NCBI GenBank assembly: GCA_947598155.1
Contig: CANQFC010000003.1
Coordinates: forward strand, 204,113-268,112
Direction: 5' to 3'
Length of the DNA: 64,000 bases
Source of the DNA: an uncultured Clostridia bacterium
GTDB taxonomy: Bacteria; Bacillota; Clostridia; Oscillospirales; Acutalibacteraceae
The position numbers and the translations under genes were made by a program. The notes under the pieces were generated by a model, which saw only the letters and a program-made list of their open reading frames with translations, was not told the DNA's origin and made no database searches. Shown piece after piece: positions 32,845 through 41,466 of the stretch (positions within the stretch are counted from its first letter, which is position 1; every line of letters begins with the position of its first letter).

Positions 32845-34458
32845 ATGTCAGAGCCAAAGTATGTAATCGCCTATGATATAGGCACTACGGGTGTTAAAAC
32901 CTGCGTTTTTTCAATTTCGGATAAAATTGAACTTCTTGCGGCGGCAAGCGAGGGATATAAGCTTTACGTTATGCCGAACGGCGGCGCGGAGCAGGACCCC
33001 GACGAATGGTGGAACGCGATGCGCAACAGCACAAACATCGTTATGAAAAAATCCAAAATCAACAAGGAAAAGATTACCGGAATTTCGTTCTGCTCTCAAA
33101 TGCAGGGCGTCGTTTTAGTAGATAAAGACGCAAAGGCCGTTCGCCGGGCGTTCAGCTATATGGATCAGCGCGCGACAAACGAGCTTCGCGACGGAATGGG
33201 CGGCGGAATACAAATTGCGGGCGGAAACGCGGTTAAGGTTGTAAAATCGCTTATGTACACGGGCGCGGCGCCTCTCTCTGTTAAAGACCCTATTTGGAAA
33301 TATAAATGGACGCAAAAAAACGAACCCGAGAACTTTAAAAAGGTTTACAAATGGCTTGACGTAAAAGAATACCTCATCGCGAGGATGACGGGCGAGTTTG
33401 TTATGACTCATGACTCCGCGTTTTCAACGATGATTTACGATATTAAAAAGAAAACGTGGAGCGAAGAGATGTGCAGAATGCTCGGCGTAAATATGGAACA
33501 CCTCGCAAAAATCGTTAAATCGACCGACAAAGTCGGCGAGCTTTCCGAAAAGGCCGCTGAGGAATTAGGGCTTGCCGAGGGTACCGCCGTGTTCGGCGGC
33601 GGCGGAGACGCGTCGCTTATAGGCGTGGGCGCAGGTTCGGTTGAGCTTGGCGACACGCACATTTATCAGGGTACTTCGGGCTGGGTGTCAACGGTAGTTG
33701 ACAAATCCATTGTAGACACAAACTCAATGATTGCGGCTATCGTCGGCGCTAAAGACGGCTATTACAATTACTTTGCGGAGCTTGAGACGGCCGGCAAGTG
33801 CGTTGAATGGGTAAAGGATCACCTGGCGCTGGACGAAATCGACGTTTATTTGGATAAGAGCCACAACCTTAAACGCTCAAAAGGCGATATGGAAACCGTA
33901 TATACCAATCTTTTTGAGTATATGGCCGCGGTAATAAACGAGGTTCCGGCAGGCTCAAACGGCGTTATTTTTACTCCGTGGCTTCACGGCAACCGCTGCC
34001 CGTTTGAGGACCCGAACGCGAGAGGAATGTTCTTTAATATCAGTCTTGATACGGGAAAATCGGAGATGATTCGCGCCGTTTACGAGGGCGTTTGTTTCCA
34101 CCTGCGCTGGTTCCTTGAAACCGAGGACAAGAAAATCAAGACGTCTGACACAATAAGGTTTGTGGGCGGCGGCGCTCTTTCGGACGTAACCTGTCAGATT
34201 TTGGCGGACTGCACAGGCAGAACCGTTGAAACCGTTGACAGTCCGCAGAACATCGGCGCGGTAGGCGCGGCTATTGTTATTGCGGTCGGCACCGGAATCA
34301 TAGACGACATTACGGACGCTAAAAAGTTTATTCCGGCGTCGAAAACCTTTAAGCCGAATTTCGCGCACAAGGCGGTTTACGACCGAAACTATAAAGTATA
34401 TAAAAATCTTTATAAATCAAATAAAGATAACTTTGCCGATTTAAACGGGCAGTCTTAA
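32845..34458 (+). CDS. FGGY-family carbohydrate kinase (xylulokinase-like)
   Basis: The 537-residue enzyme has both actin-like ATPase halves of FGGY kinases: VIAYDIGTTGVKTCVFS with the phosphate-1 loop, CSQMQGVVLVD, and the C-terminal FVGGGALSDVTCQILAD and NIGAVGAAIVIAVG. It phosphorylates a pentulose or similar polyol/ketose. ATG 32845 is eight bases after AAAGGAG; an in-frame TTG 32827 is less likely. It lies between repeat copies A and D and upstream of the second GPH transporter, suggesting uptake followed by phosphorylation of the same sugar. Product 5-phosphates could feed the split transketolase. Confidence 0.88.
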   Translation: MSEPKYVIAYDIGTTGVKTCVFSISDKIELLAAASEGYKLYVMPNGGAEQDPDEWWNAMRNSTNIVMKKSKINKEKITGISFCSQMQGVVLVDKDAKAVRRAFSYMDQRATNELRDGMGGGIQIAGGNAVKVVKSLMYTGAAPLSVKDPIWKYKWTQKNEPENFKKVYKWLDVKEYLIARMTGEFVMTHDSAFSTMIYDIKKKTWSEEMCRMLGVNMEHLAKIVKSTDKVGELSEKAAEELGLAEGTAVFGGGGDASLIGVGAGSVELGDTHIYQGTSGWVSTVVDKSIVDTNSMIAAIVGAKDGYYNYFAELETAGKCVEWVKDHLALDEIDVYLDKSHNLKRSKGDMETVYTNLFEYMAAVINEVPAGSNGVIFTPWLHGNRCPFEDPNARGMFFNISLDTGKSEMIRAVYEGVCFHLRWFLETEDKKIKTSDTIRFVGGGALSDVTCQILADCTGRTVETVDSPQNIGAVGAAIVIAVGTGIIDDITDAKKFIPASKTFKPNFAHKAVYDRNYKVYKNLYKSNKDNFADLNGQS

Positions 34459-34464
34459 TTTACA

Positions 34465-34600
34465 TTCAATAAGGCGCTTGCCCCGTCATTAAACGCATCA
34501 AGGGGCGGCCGCGCAAAGGACTCAGGAGGGATAAAACCTCTCCCGATTCCGAAAAGGCCCCGCCGCTTACAAAGGCGGGGGCAGTTTACCGGAGTTTAAC
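34465..34600 (-). repeat. Intergenic repeat family, copy D
   Basis: The reversed copy begins TTCAATAAGGCGCTTGCCCC, carries the core CCCGATTCCGAAAAGGCCCC and CGCCGCTTACAAAGGCGG, and ends in a diverged GTTTACCGGAGTTTAAC in place of CTTGCNTAAGTTATA. It fills the gap between the FGGY kinase and the second GPH transporter. Confidence 0.7.
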
Positions 34601-34666
34601 GGCGGTGAAAATCCGCCGTTGTTCGTTTTAAAATAAAGGGAAAGGACAGTACGGAAAGCCGTACTG
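34598..34666 (+). other. Two hairpins just upstream of the GPH transporter start
   Basis: AACGGCGG/CCGCCGTT (34598-34620, seven-base loop) is followed by CAGTACGG-AAAG-CCGTACTG (34647-34666), a perfect eight-base stem with a GNRA-like tetraloop ending 11 bases before the ATG. The second could hinder or time translation initiation. Confidence 0.45.
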
Positions 34667-34677
34667 CGGGGCTACAT

Positions 34678-36345
34678 ATGAAAATTGGGGAAATTATGGC
34701 GAAAGCAAAGGGCGCTCCCGCTTATATTAAGCGTTATTGGAAAACTCCAAACGAAGGCGAGTACCTTTCGCTTTCGGAAATGACTGCATACACTCTGACG
34801 CAGGCGGGAACATACATCTTTATGACGTTTTCCTCTATAATGACCTTTGCGGCAACTTACTTTACGGGGTCAATAATGGGGATTTCAAATCTTGACTTTA
34901 CCATAATCGGCATTATGGGTACGGTAATAGGATATATTTTTATATTTTTTAACCCGATAGGCGTTTTGCTGTATGAAAACCACGGGCGTCTCACGCCGAA
35001 AATGAAACTTTTCGCGCATATCGCGTATTCGGCGCAGATAATCATAGGTATATGCTGTTATTTTATTCCGTCGCAGGGATTTGAATTTATTATCAAAGGT
35101 TTTCCGCAGTTAGTCGGAAACAATTTGCTGATTGCAGGTATCACAAACTATATAAACTGGGCTATAAGACGAGCTTTCAGCGCAAAATACGGCCGTATGA
35201 AACCGTTTATTATAATTTGCTCAATTCCGTCTGCAATAATGATGTCGGTTATTCCGTATATTCCGTTTACGGAAATGAGCTATACAAAAAGGCTGATAAT
35301 TTTAAATTTTGCATTTTCGCTTTTGAATTATTTTGTTCAGCAATGGATAAACGTTACGGGTATAGTTGCTTTTATGACGCCAAATTCCCAGGAGCGCCAG
35401 AGGCTTTATTCAATAGTGCCGATTATTACGGGGTTTTTCCCGTCGATAATCAACCTGTTCCTGCCTATGCTCATTTCAATTACAGGCGGCTATCTCAACA
35501 TTAAAACTTATAAGGTATTCGTTCCTATTTTCGCTTTTCTCGGCGCATTCGCCTCGCTTGCGGCTATAAAGTGCAAGGAAAGGGTCATTGAAGAGCCGAT
35601 TGAAAAAAGGGCAAAGGTCACGTTTTTTAAGGGCGCAAAAAACGTGTTGAAAAACAAGTATTTTTGGATAATCAATATTTCAAATGTGCTCGGGCAGTAC
35701 CAGTGGCTTATAAGCAATTTGCTCGGGTGGTGGTTTATCTATTCACTGCGAATGGAATGGTTTATGGGCGTGGCGTCCAACATAGTTGTGGTGGGAATGA
35801 CGCTCGGCAACCTTGTTTGCCCCATAATGACCAGAAAATTTGAAAAGAAAAATATTTTGATTGTTTCAAGGGCGCTTATTGTTTTAATGACCTTGGGAAT
35901 TGTGCTCGCGGTAAAAATCGGAAACATTTATGTATTCCTTATAGCTCTTGCGCTGAGAAATTCCATTACGCCTGTTGTTGACGGCGTAAATTCGGGATTC
36001 GGCGCGGACGTGCAGATTTACCATCAGTGGAAATACGGTGAGCGAGCGGACTCAATGTCCGGACTGTTCACTTGGTTCTTAAACCCCGTGACTATGGCTT
36101 TAAGCTATGTTGTTCCGTATCTTTTAAAAATTTCGGGCTTTACGTCCGACTGGGACGTTCTCTACGACTCGGCAATTTTAACAAAGGTATTTTCAATATA
36201 CGCATGGGCGACGATAGCCTCGTTGGTGCTTTGCACAATACCGTTTTTCTTTTACGACCTTACAAAAGAAAAATATGAGATGTGCGTTTCACAGCTTCAG
36301 GAAAGGCTTGAAGAATCCGAAAAAGCGGAGGAGACGGCGGTATGA
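34678..36345 (+). CDS. GPH-family sugar:cation symporter 2
   Basis: The 555-residue membrane protein has about twelve hydrophobic segments and the GPH-type middle-loop motif FMTPNSQERQRLYSI and an N-terminal YLSLSEMTAYTLTQAG. It is longer than transporter 1, chiefly in loops. ATG 34678 and ATG 34696 are both possible; the second has GGGGA six bases upstream. Its end overlaps the start of the leucine-rich-repeat lipoprotein by four bases (ATGA). With the FGGY kinase upstream it probably imports the sugar which that kinase phosphorylates. Confidence 0.85.
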   Translation: MKIGEIMAKAKGAPAYIKRYWKTPNEGEYLSLSEMTAYTLTQAGTYIFMTFSSIMTFAATYFTGSIMGISNLDFTIIGIMGTVIGYIFIFFNPIGVLLYENHGRLTPKMKLFAHIAYSAQIIIGICCYFIPSQGFEFIIKGFPQLVGNNLLIAGITNYINWAIRRAFSAKYGRMKPFIIICSIPSAIMMSVIPYIPFTEMSYTKRLIILNFAFSLLNYFVQQWINVTGIVAFMTPNSQERQRLYSIVPIITGFFPSIINLFLPMLISITGGYLNIKTYKVFVPIFAFLGAFASLAAIKCKERVIEEPIEKRAKVTFFKGAKNVLKNKYFWIINISNVLGQYQWLISNLLGWWFIYSLRMEWFMGVASNIVVVGMTLGNLVCPIMTRKFEKKNILIVSRALIVLMTLGIVLAVKIGNIYVFLIALALRNSITPVVDGVNSGFGADVQIYHQWKYGERADSMSGLFTWFLNPVTMALSYVVPYLLKISGFTSDWDVLYDSAILTKVFSIYAWATIASLVLCTIPFFFYDLTKEKYEMCVSQLQERLEESEKAEETAV

Positions 36346-37196
36346 AAAAGAAAACAGCGTTATTTTTAGCTATCCTTATTGCGGTTTCGGTTTTGTTCGG
36401 CGGTTGCGGCGAAGAGCTCGGGCTCGGTAACTCGGAGGTCAAAATCAAGGTTGAGGACGGAAAAGCCGTTGTAACGGAGCTTCCGAACAAGTCGGGAATA
36501 ACCGAAATCACCATTCCCGATGTGTATGAAGACGCGCCAATAACCGAAATAGCGGATTTCGCGGGCTGCAACCTTGAAAACGCGGAAAAAATCAACATAG
36601 GCAAAAATGTTGAAAAAATCGGCGTTTGGGCATTTGAAAACGACCAAAATCTGAAAGAATTTTCAGTAGACCCCGAAAATAAGTATTTTTGCTCGGTTGA
36701 CGGGGTGCTTTTCACGAAAAATATGAAAGAGCTTTTGTTTTATCCGCTTGCGAAGGGCGTTCAGACGGTTGAAATTAAAAATGCCGACGGTAAACCGGAA
36801 AAAGTAAAGAGAATTACATATTCCGTTCCGGACGGGGTGGAAAAAATCAGGACAAAGGCGTTTTACAAATGCGGCAGTCTTTATTCAATTACGCTTCCCG
36901 AAACGCTTAAATCCATTGAGGAAAAAGCGTTTTTCAGATGCTCCTCTCTTGAGGAAATAAACCTCCCCGACGGAGTTACGAATATAGATATGGACGCTTT
37001 CGGCTATTGCACCGCGCTGAAAAGCATCACAGTTCCAAAGTCCGTTTCGTCTATCGGAGATTACGCGTTCTATAACTGCACGTCGCTTCACAGCATAACA
37101 ATGAAATGCAAAAAAGACAGCGTTTCCTTGGGTCAAAAATGGCAGCCGACGGATAACGGCATTGAAATCAAAGAAGTCAACATATTATGGGAATAA
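36342..37196 (+). CDS. BspA-type leucine-rich-repeat lipoprotein
   Basis: The 284-residue precursor has a lipoprotein signal with lipobox LFGGC at about residues 18-22, so it is anchored to the outer face of the membrane. The rest is five to six BspA-like repeats (LRR_5) of about 23 residues, such as VEKIGVWAFENDQNLKEF, SLYSITLPETLKSIEEKAF and ALKSITVPKSVSSIGDYAF, each with the I-x-x-x-A-F-x-x-C/N pattern. Such proteins mediate adhesion or protein binding. It is translationally coupled to the upstream sugar symporter, an uncommon pairing. Confidence 0.85.
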   Translation: MKKKTALFLAILIAVSVLFGGCGEELGLGNSEVKIKVEDGKAVVTELPNKSGITEITIPDVYEDAPITEIADFAGCNLENAEKINIGKNVEKIGVWAFENDQNLKEFSVDPENKYFCSVDGVLFTKNMKELLFYPLAKGVQTVEIKNADGKPEKVKRITYSVPDGVEKIRTKAFYKCGSLYSITLPETLKSIEEKAFFRCSSLEEINLPDGVTNIDMDAFGYCTALKSITVPKSVSSIGDYAFYNCTSLHSITMKCKKDSVSLGQKWQPTDNGIEIKEVNILWE

Positions 37197-37314
37197 AATT
37201 CGCATATGCCGAAAAAACGGCAGTAATTTTACGAACGCTTAAAAGGCTTTCCAAATGAGCCGAAATCGCAAAAAAAAACGCACAAAAAATTACACAGACC
37301 TGTAAATAACGGAC

Positions 37315-37366
37315 AATAAAACCCCTTTACGGCAGAACAAAAATCCGCCGCAGAGGGGTTTTTTCC
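37315..37366 (+). terminator. Terminator of the FGGY kinase-transporter-lipoprotein operon
   Basis: AAAACCCCT and AGGGGTTTT flank an inner ACGGC/GCCG pairing and are followed by a run of T (37359-37364). It lies about 120 bases after the lipoprotein stop. The rest of the 366-base gap holds the rny promoter and leader. Confidence 0.75.
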
Positions 37367-37426
37367 GTCAAACTAACGAAGTTTTGCATAAAACACGCCG
37401 TAGTTTTTGTTTTTAAATAATAAAAC

Positions 37427-37455
37427 TTGACATTATGCAGATTTTTTATTAAAAT
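37427..37455 (+). promoter_or_regulatory. Promoter of rny
   Basis: TTGACA (37427-37432) and TAAAAT (37450-37455) are separated by 17 bases. The leader to the ATG is about 100 bases. Confidence 0.7.
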
Positions 37456-37562
37456 ATAAAAGATAGTGGAAGAGAAGCGTTCTATTTCCGTTATTGTTAT
37501 AATTTCAATACATTTTTTCCGATATATTTGAAATTAAATACTACTTAGGAGGTACGGCAATA

Positions 37563-39116
37563 ATGAATCCCGTAATATTCATTATAGCTGTCGTAGCCTC
37601 TGCCATTGTGTTTGGAGCGTTAGGTTTTGTTTTAGGCGGCCTTTACCGAAAAAAAGTCGCCGAGGCTAAAATCGGCTCCGCCAACGAAGAAGCGTTAAGA
37701 ATTGTTAATCAGGCTGTTCAGACTGCCGAGAGCAAGAAAAAAGAATCTATTCTTGAAGCTAAAGACGAGATACACAAGTTAAGAAGCGAAGCCGACAGGG
37801 AAATTCGCGAAAGACGTGCAGAGGTTCAAAGACAGGAAAAACGAATCGATCAAAAAGAAGAATCACTTGACAAAAGGGCCGAAAATATTGAGAAAAAAGA
37901 AGAGGCTCTTGCCGAAAAGCACAAGGACGCCGACCGAAAGGCGGAAGAGCTTGAAAAGCTTAAAAAAGGCCAGCTTGAAATCCTTGAAAGAATAAGCGGC
38001 TACACAAAGGACCAGGCAAAGGAATATCTTCTCAAAGAAATGGAAGACTCGCTCATCCATGAAAAAGCCGTTAAGGTTATGGAGTATGAGCAGAAAACCC
38101 GTGATGAGAGCGAGGCAATCGCCCGTGAAATCATTACAACCGCAATTCAGCGCTGCGCCGCAGACCATGCGGCGGAAGCTACCGTTTCGGTTGTCGCTCT
38201 TCCCAATGATGAGATGAAGGGCAGAATAATCGGCCGAGAGGGCAGAAATATCCGCACGCTTGAGCAGATTACAGGCGTTGACCTTATTATTGACGACACG
38301 CCGGAGACGATAACGGTTTCAAGCTTTGACCCTGTCCGCCGTGAAATTGCAAGGCTTACGATTGAAAAACTTATTCAGGACGGCAGAATCCACCCGACCA
38401 GAATTGAAGAAATGTACGCAAAGGCGACCCGTGAGGTTGAAATGACAATTAAGCAGACGGGCGACCGCGCCGCTATTGAAGCAGGCGTAAACAATATTGA
38501 CCCTGAGCTTAAAAAGCTTCTCGGCAAGCTTCGTTACCGCACAAGCTACGGGCAGAACGTACTCAATCATTCGCTGGAGGTTTCTTATCTTGCGGGGCTT
38601 ATGGCGGCGGAGCTGGGCGCCGACGTTAAAACAGCTAAACGCGCGGGTCTTCTGCACGATATAGGCAAGGCACTTGACCACGAATTTGAGGGAACGCATA
38701 TTGAACTTGGCGTTGAATACGCTAAAAAGCATAAAGAGAGCGACGCGGTCGTTCACGCTATTGCCGCTCATCACGGCGACATAGAGGCGCAGACGGTAGT
38801 TGCGGTTCTTGTTCAGGCGGCCGACGCAATTTCGGCGGCAAGGCCGGGCGCACGCCGTGAAAACATTGAGAATTACATAAAGCGACTTGAAAAGCTGGAG
38901 GAAATTGCCTCCTCGTTTGACGGCGTTGAAAAATCATTTGCGATTCAGGCAGGCAGAGAGATAAGAATTATGGTTGACCCTGTTGAGATAAATGATGAAA
39001 AAATGGTTCTTGTTGCCCGTGATATAGCTAAGAAGATTGAAGAAGAGCTTGAATATCCGGGTCAGATTAAGGTTAATATTGTCCGTGAAAGCAGAGCGGT
39101 AGATTTTGCAAAATGA
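37563..39116 (+). CDS. rny: Ribonuclease Y
   Basis: The 517-residue membrane-anchored endoribonuclease starts mRNA decay in Gram-positive bacteria. The N-terminal transmembrane helix (residues 3-26) is followed by a long charged coiled coil (about 35-200), a KH domain ([23 protein letters not shown]) and an HD domain with [16 protein letters not shown] and [17 protein letters not shown] motifs, the HD metal ligands. Its length is the normal 515-520. GGAGG lies nine bases before the ATG. The usual partner ymdB follows after 60 bases. Confidence 0.96.
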   Translation: MNPVIFIIAVVASAIVFGALGFVLGGLYRKKVAEAKIGSANEEALRIVNQAVQTAESKKKESILEAKDEIHKLRSEADREIRERRAEVQRQEKRIDQKEESLDKRAENIEKKEEALAEKHKDADRKAEELEKLKKGQLEILERISGYTKDQAKEYLLKEMEDSLIHEKAVKVMEYEQKTRDESEAIAREIITTAIQRCAADHAAEATVSVVALPNDEMKGRIIGREGRNIRTLEQITGVDLIIDDTPETITVSSFDPVRREIARLTIEKLIQDGRIHPTRIEEMYAKATREVEMTIKQTGDRAAIEAGVNNIDPELKKLLGKLRYRTSYGQNVLNHSLEVSYLAGLMAAELGADVKTAKRAGLLHDIGKALDHEFEGTHIELGVEYAKKHKESDAVVHAIAAHHGDIEAQTVVAVLVQAADAISAARPGARRENIENYIKRLEKLEEIASSFDGVEKSFAIQAGREIRIMVDPVEINDEKMVLVARDIAKKIEEELEYPGQIKVNIVRESRAVDFAK

Positions 39117-39123
39117 TACAAAG

Positions 39124-39147
39124 GCCCCGATTGGTTTAAATCGGGGC
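39124..39147 (+). terminator. Hairpin between rny and ymdB
   Basis: GCCCCGATT and AATCGGGGC form a nine-base stem starting eight bases after the rny stop. Only TGAAATTT follows, so it is likely an attenuating or mRNA-stabilising hairpin rather than a full terminator. Confidence 0.45.
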
Positions 39148-39176
39148 TGAAATTTAGATATAGAAACGGTGCTTAA

Positions 39177-39962
39177 ATGGTTGATACTGTTAAAATTCTT
39201 TGCATAGGAGACGTTGTCAGAAATCCCGGGTGCGATTTTTTAATGCGGACCCTTCCGAAGTACAAAAAAGAGAATAATATAGACGTTTGCATAGTTAACG
39301 GCGAAAATTCCGCTAACGGCGACGGAATGCTTAAAATGTCCTGCGAAAATATTTTTGCCGCAGGCGCAGATTTTATCACAGGCGGTGACCACTCCCTTCG
39401 CCGCCGTGAATTTTACGAGTATCTTGACTCCTCACAATCGGTTATCCGTCCCGCAAATTACGGCGAGGGCGCGCCCGGCAGGGGATTCGGAATAATTGAT
39501 AAGGGCGCCTATAAGGTGGGCGTTGTAAATTTGCTCGGCACAGTGTGGACCGGCGGCTTTCAAAGCCCGTTTAATATAATTGACGGTATTTGCGGCGAGC
39601 TGAAAAAGGAGACAGACATAATAATTGTTGATTTCCACGCGGAGGCCACAAGCGAGAAAAAAGCGTTCGGGTACTTTGCGGACGGTAAAGTTTCAGCCGT
39701 ATTCGGCACGCATACGCATATTCAGACCGCGGACGCCGCCGTTCTTAAGGGCGGTACGGGCTACATTACCGACGTAGGTATGACAGGCCCCGAGGAATCG
39801 GTTATCGGAATAAAGAAAGAAATAATTATAAGGAAGTTTTGCACAGGGTTTACGGAGAAGTTTGAACCTGCCGACTCGCCTTGCTTTTTTCAAGGGTGCG
39901 TTTTTACGGTTGACCGCAATAGCGGCAGATGTTTGGACGCGCAGGCAGTAACCGTGAGGTAA
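39177..39962 (+). CDS. ymdB: YmdB-family metallophosphoesterase
   Basis: The 261-residue protein matches the TIGR00282/YmdB family of cyclic-nucleotide phosphodiesterases: ILCIGDVVRNPG, CIVNGENSANGDG, VDFHAEATSEKKAFGYFADG, and FGTHTHIQTADAAVL with GYITDVGMTGPEESVIG. One expected motif differs: TMGNHxW reads ITGGDHSLRR, so the metal or phosphate-contacting asparagine of GNH is aspartate. Position after rny is the conserved Firmicutes order, where YmdB modulates RNase Y-dependent gene expression. The ribosome-binding site is weak. Confidence 0.9.
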   Translation: MVDTVKILCIGDVVRNPGCDFLMRTLPKYKKENNIDVCIVNGENSANGDGMLKMSCENIFAAGADFITGGDHSLRRREFYEYLDSSQSVIRPANYGEGAPGRGFGIIDKGAYKVGVVNLLGTVWTGGFQSPFNIIDGICGELKKETDIIIVDFHAEATSEKKAFGYFADGKVSAVFGTHTHIQTADAAVLKGGTGYITDVGMTGPEESVIGIKKEIIIRKFCTGFTEKFEPADSPCFFQGCVFTVDRNSGRCLDAQAVTVR

Positions 39963-39966
39963 AAGT

Positions 39967-41466
39967 ATGAAAAAAACGCTTAAAATTTTATCTCTTTTTC
40001 TTGCTGTCACACTGCTTTTCAGCTCGTGCCAAAAAGGCTCCGGGCAAAAAGAGGACAGCACAGAGCGGGAAATTCCGCAAAGCGAAAATACCGAGCGGCA
40101 GGAGCAAAACGGCGAACTGCGCCTGCCGTACAATAACGCCGACGGAATAAATCCCTTTTTTGCAAAAAGCTATGAAAATCTTTATCTTGCAAGGCTCCTG
40201 TATTTTTCTCTATTCTCCGTTACATCTTCTTATGAGGCGGAGCCTTTAATTGCGGATTCGATAAGCGTCAGCGGCAAAAATTCGACCGTCAAAATAAAAA
40301 GCGGTCTGGTATGCCGCGGCTCAACGGCTATAACGCCTGCCGATGTGGTTTACTCATTCAACAAGGCGAAAACATCTTACGCTTACGGCGAATCCCTTAA
40401 AAGTATTGAATCCGCCGCCGTTTCGGGGAACAGCGTGGTATTTACGTCCGCCTTTGCCGACAGCAGGACGGCTCTAAAGCTGACGTTTCCGATAGTTAAA
40501 GAGAACACGGCGGAGCTACAAACGGATATTCCGATAGGTTTCGGTAAATATTATTTTTATGAAAACACGCTTGTCAGCACAAAGGGGGACGCTCCAACCG
40601 TTTTGCTGACTTCGGTAAATAAGGAGGATACGTCGCTTAACGCTTACAAAATCGGAAACACGGATATTTTTTTCAGCGATTTGGCCGACTGTTCATATAC
40701 TCAGCTCCACGGAAATTTTGTATCCGCCGACCTTAACAATATGGTGTATTTGGGCTTTAACGAGGCAATGGGCGGGCTCAGCAAAAATATCCGTTCCGCT
40801 GTGGCGGTGATTTTAAATTCACAGGATATTGCGCAGGAATGCTATCAGGGGCACGCAATACCGTGCAAAATGCCCTGCAACCCAAATTCGGCGCTGTATA
40901 AGGCAAACAACGCAAATCAGCCTGCGCTTGACGGCGACGTTCAAAAGGGAGCCGATATAATTGACAGGTGCGCCTTTACAAGATATGCAGGCAAAGCGCT
41001 CACAAACGGCGCGTTTACGCTGTCGTTTTCACTTATAGTAAATGCGGATAACAAATACCGCGTCGCCGCCGCTTACGCTGTGGCCGACGCGCTGAACAAT
41101 TCGGGATTTTACATTGAGGTAACGCCTCTCTCATTTGAGGATTACAGCGAGAGAATATCGTCAGGCAATTACAATATGTATATAGGTGAAACAAAGCTCG
41201 ATTTTTCTATGGATTTGTCGCAGTTTTTTACCGAGGACGGTTCGCTTTCAAAGGGTCTTGCTCAGGAGAAAACGGCGCAAAGCTATTTTGATATGCGTTC
41301 GGGTAAAATATCTTATGAGGATTTTTACAGAGTGTTTGTAGAGTATCACCCGTTTGTGCCGTTGGTTTTCAGGACGGGGGCAGTTTTCAGCACAGACAAT
41401 TTCAACGGGGATTTTTCGCATTTTCCGTATGACTTGTTAGAGGTCAATTATGAACTTTTCAGCTGA
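39967..41466 (+). CDS. Extracellular solute-binding lipoprotein, family 5 (peptide/nickel type)
   Basis: The 499-residue precursor has a lipoprotein signal with lipobox LLFSSC (Cys about residue 21), a Glu/Gln/Ser-rich linker, then the SBP_bac_5 fold: INPFFAKSYENLYLARLLY, EPLIADSISVSGKNSTVKIKSGL, ITPADVVYSFNKA. Such proteins deliver oligopeptides or metals to an ABC transporter. No permease or ATPase gene is nearby, so it either partners with one elsewhere or has another role. It starts four bases after ymdB with GAGGT, and its end overlaps recG by 17 bases. Confidence 0.85.
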   Translation: MKKTLKILSLFLAVTLLFSSCQKGSGQKEDSTEREIPQSENTERQEQNGELRLPYNNADGINPFFAKSYENLYLARLLYFSLFSVTSSYEAEPLIADSISVSGKNSTVKIKSGLVCRGSTAITPADVVYSFNKAKTSYAYGESLKSIESAAVSGNSVVFTSAFADSRTALKLTFPIVKENTAELQTDIPIGFGKYYFYENTLVSTKGDAPTVLLTSVNKEDTSLNAYKIGNTDIFFSDLADCSYTQLHGNFVSADLNNMVYLGFNEAMGGLSKNIRSAVAVILNSQDIAQECYQGHAIPCKMPCNPNSALYKANNANQPALDGDVQKGADIIDRCAFTRYAGKALTNGAFTLSFSLIVNADNKYRVAAAYAVADALNNSGFYIEVTPLSFEDYSERISSGNYNMYIGETKLDFSMDLSQFFTEDGSLSKGLAQEKTAQSYFDMRSGKISYEDFYRVFVEYHPFVPLVFRTGAVFSTDNFNGDFSHFPYDLLEVNYELFS

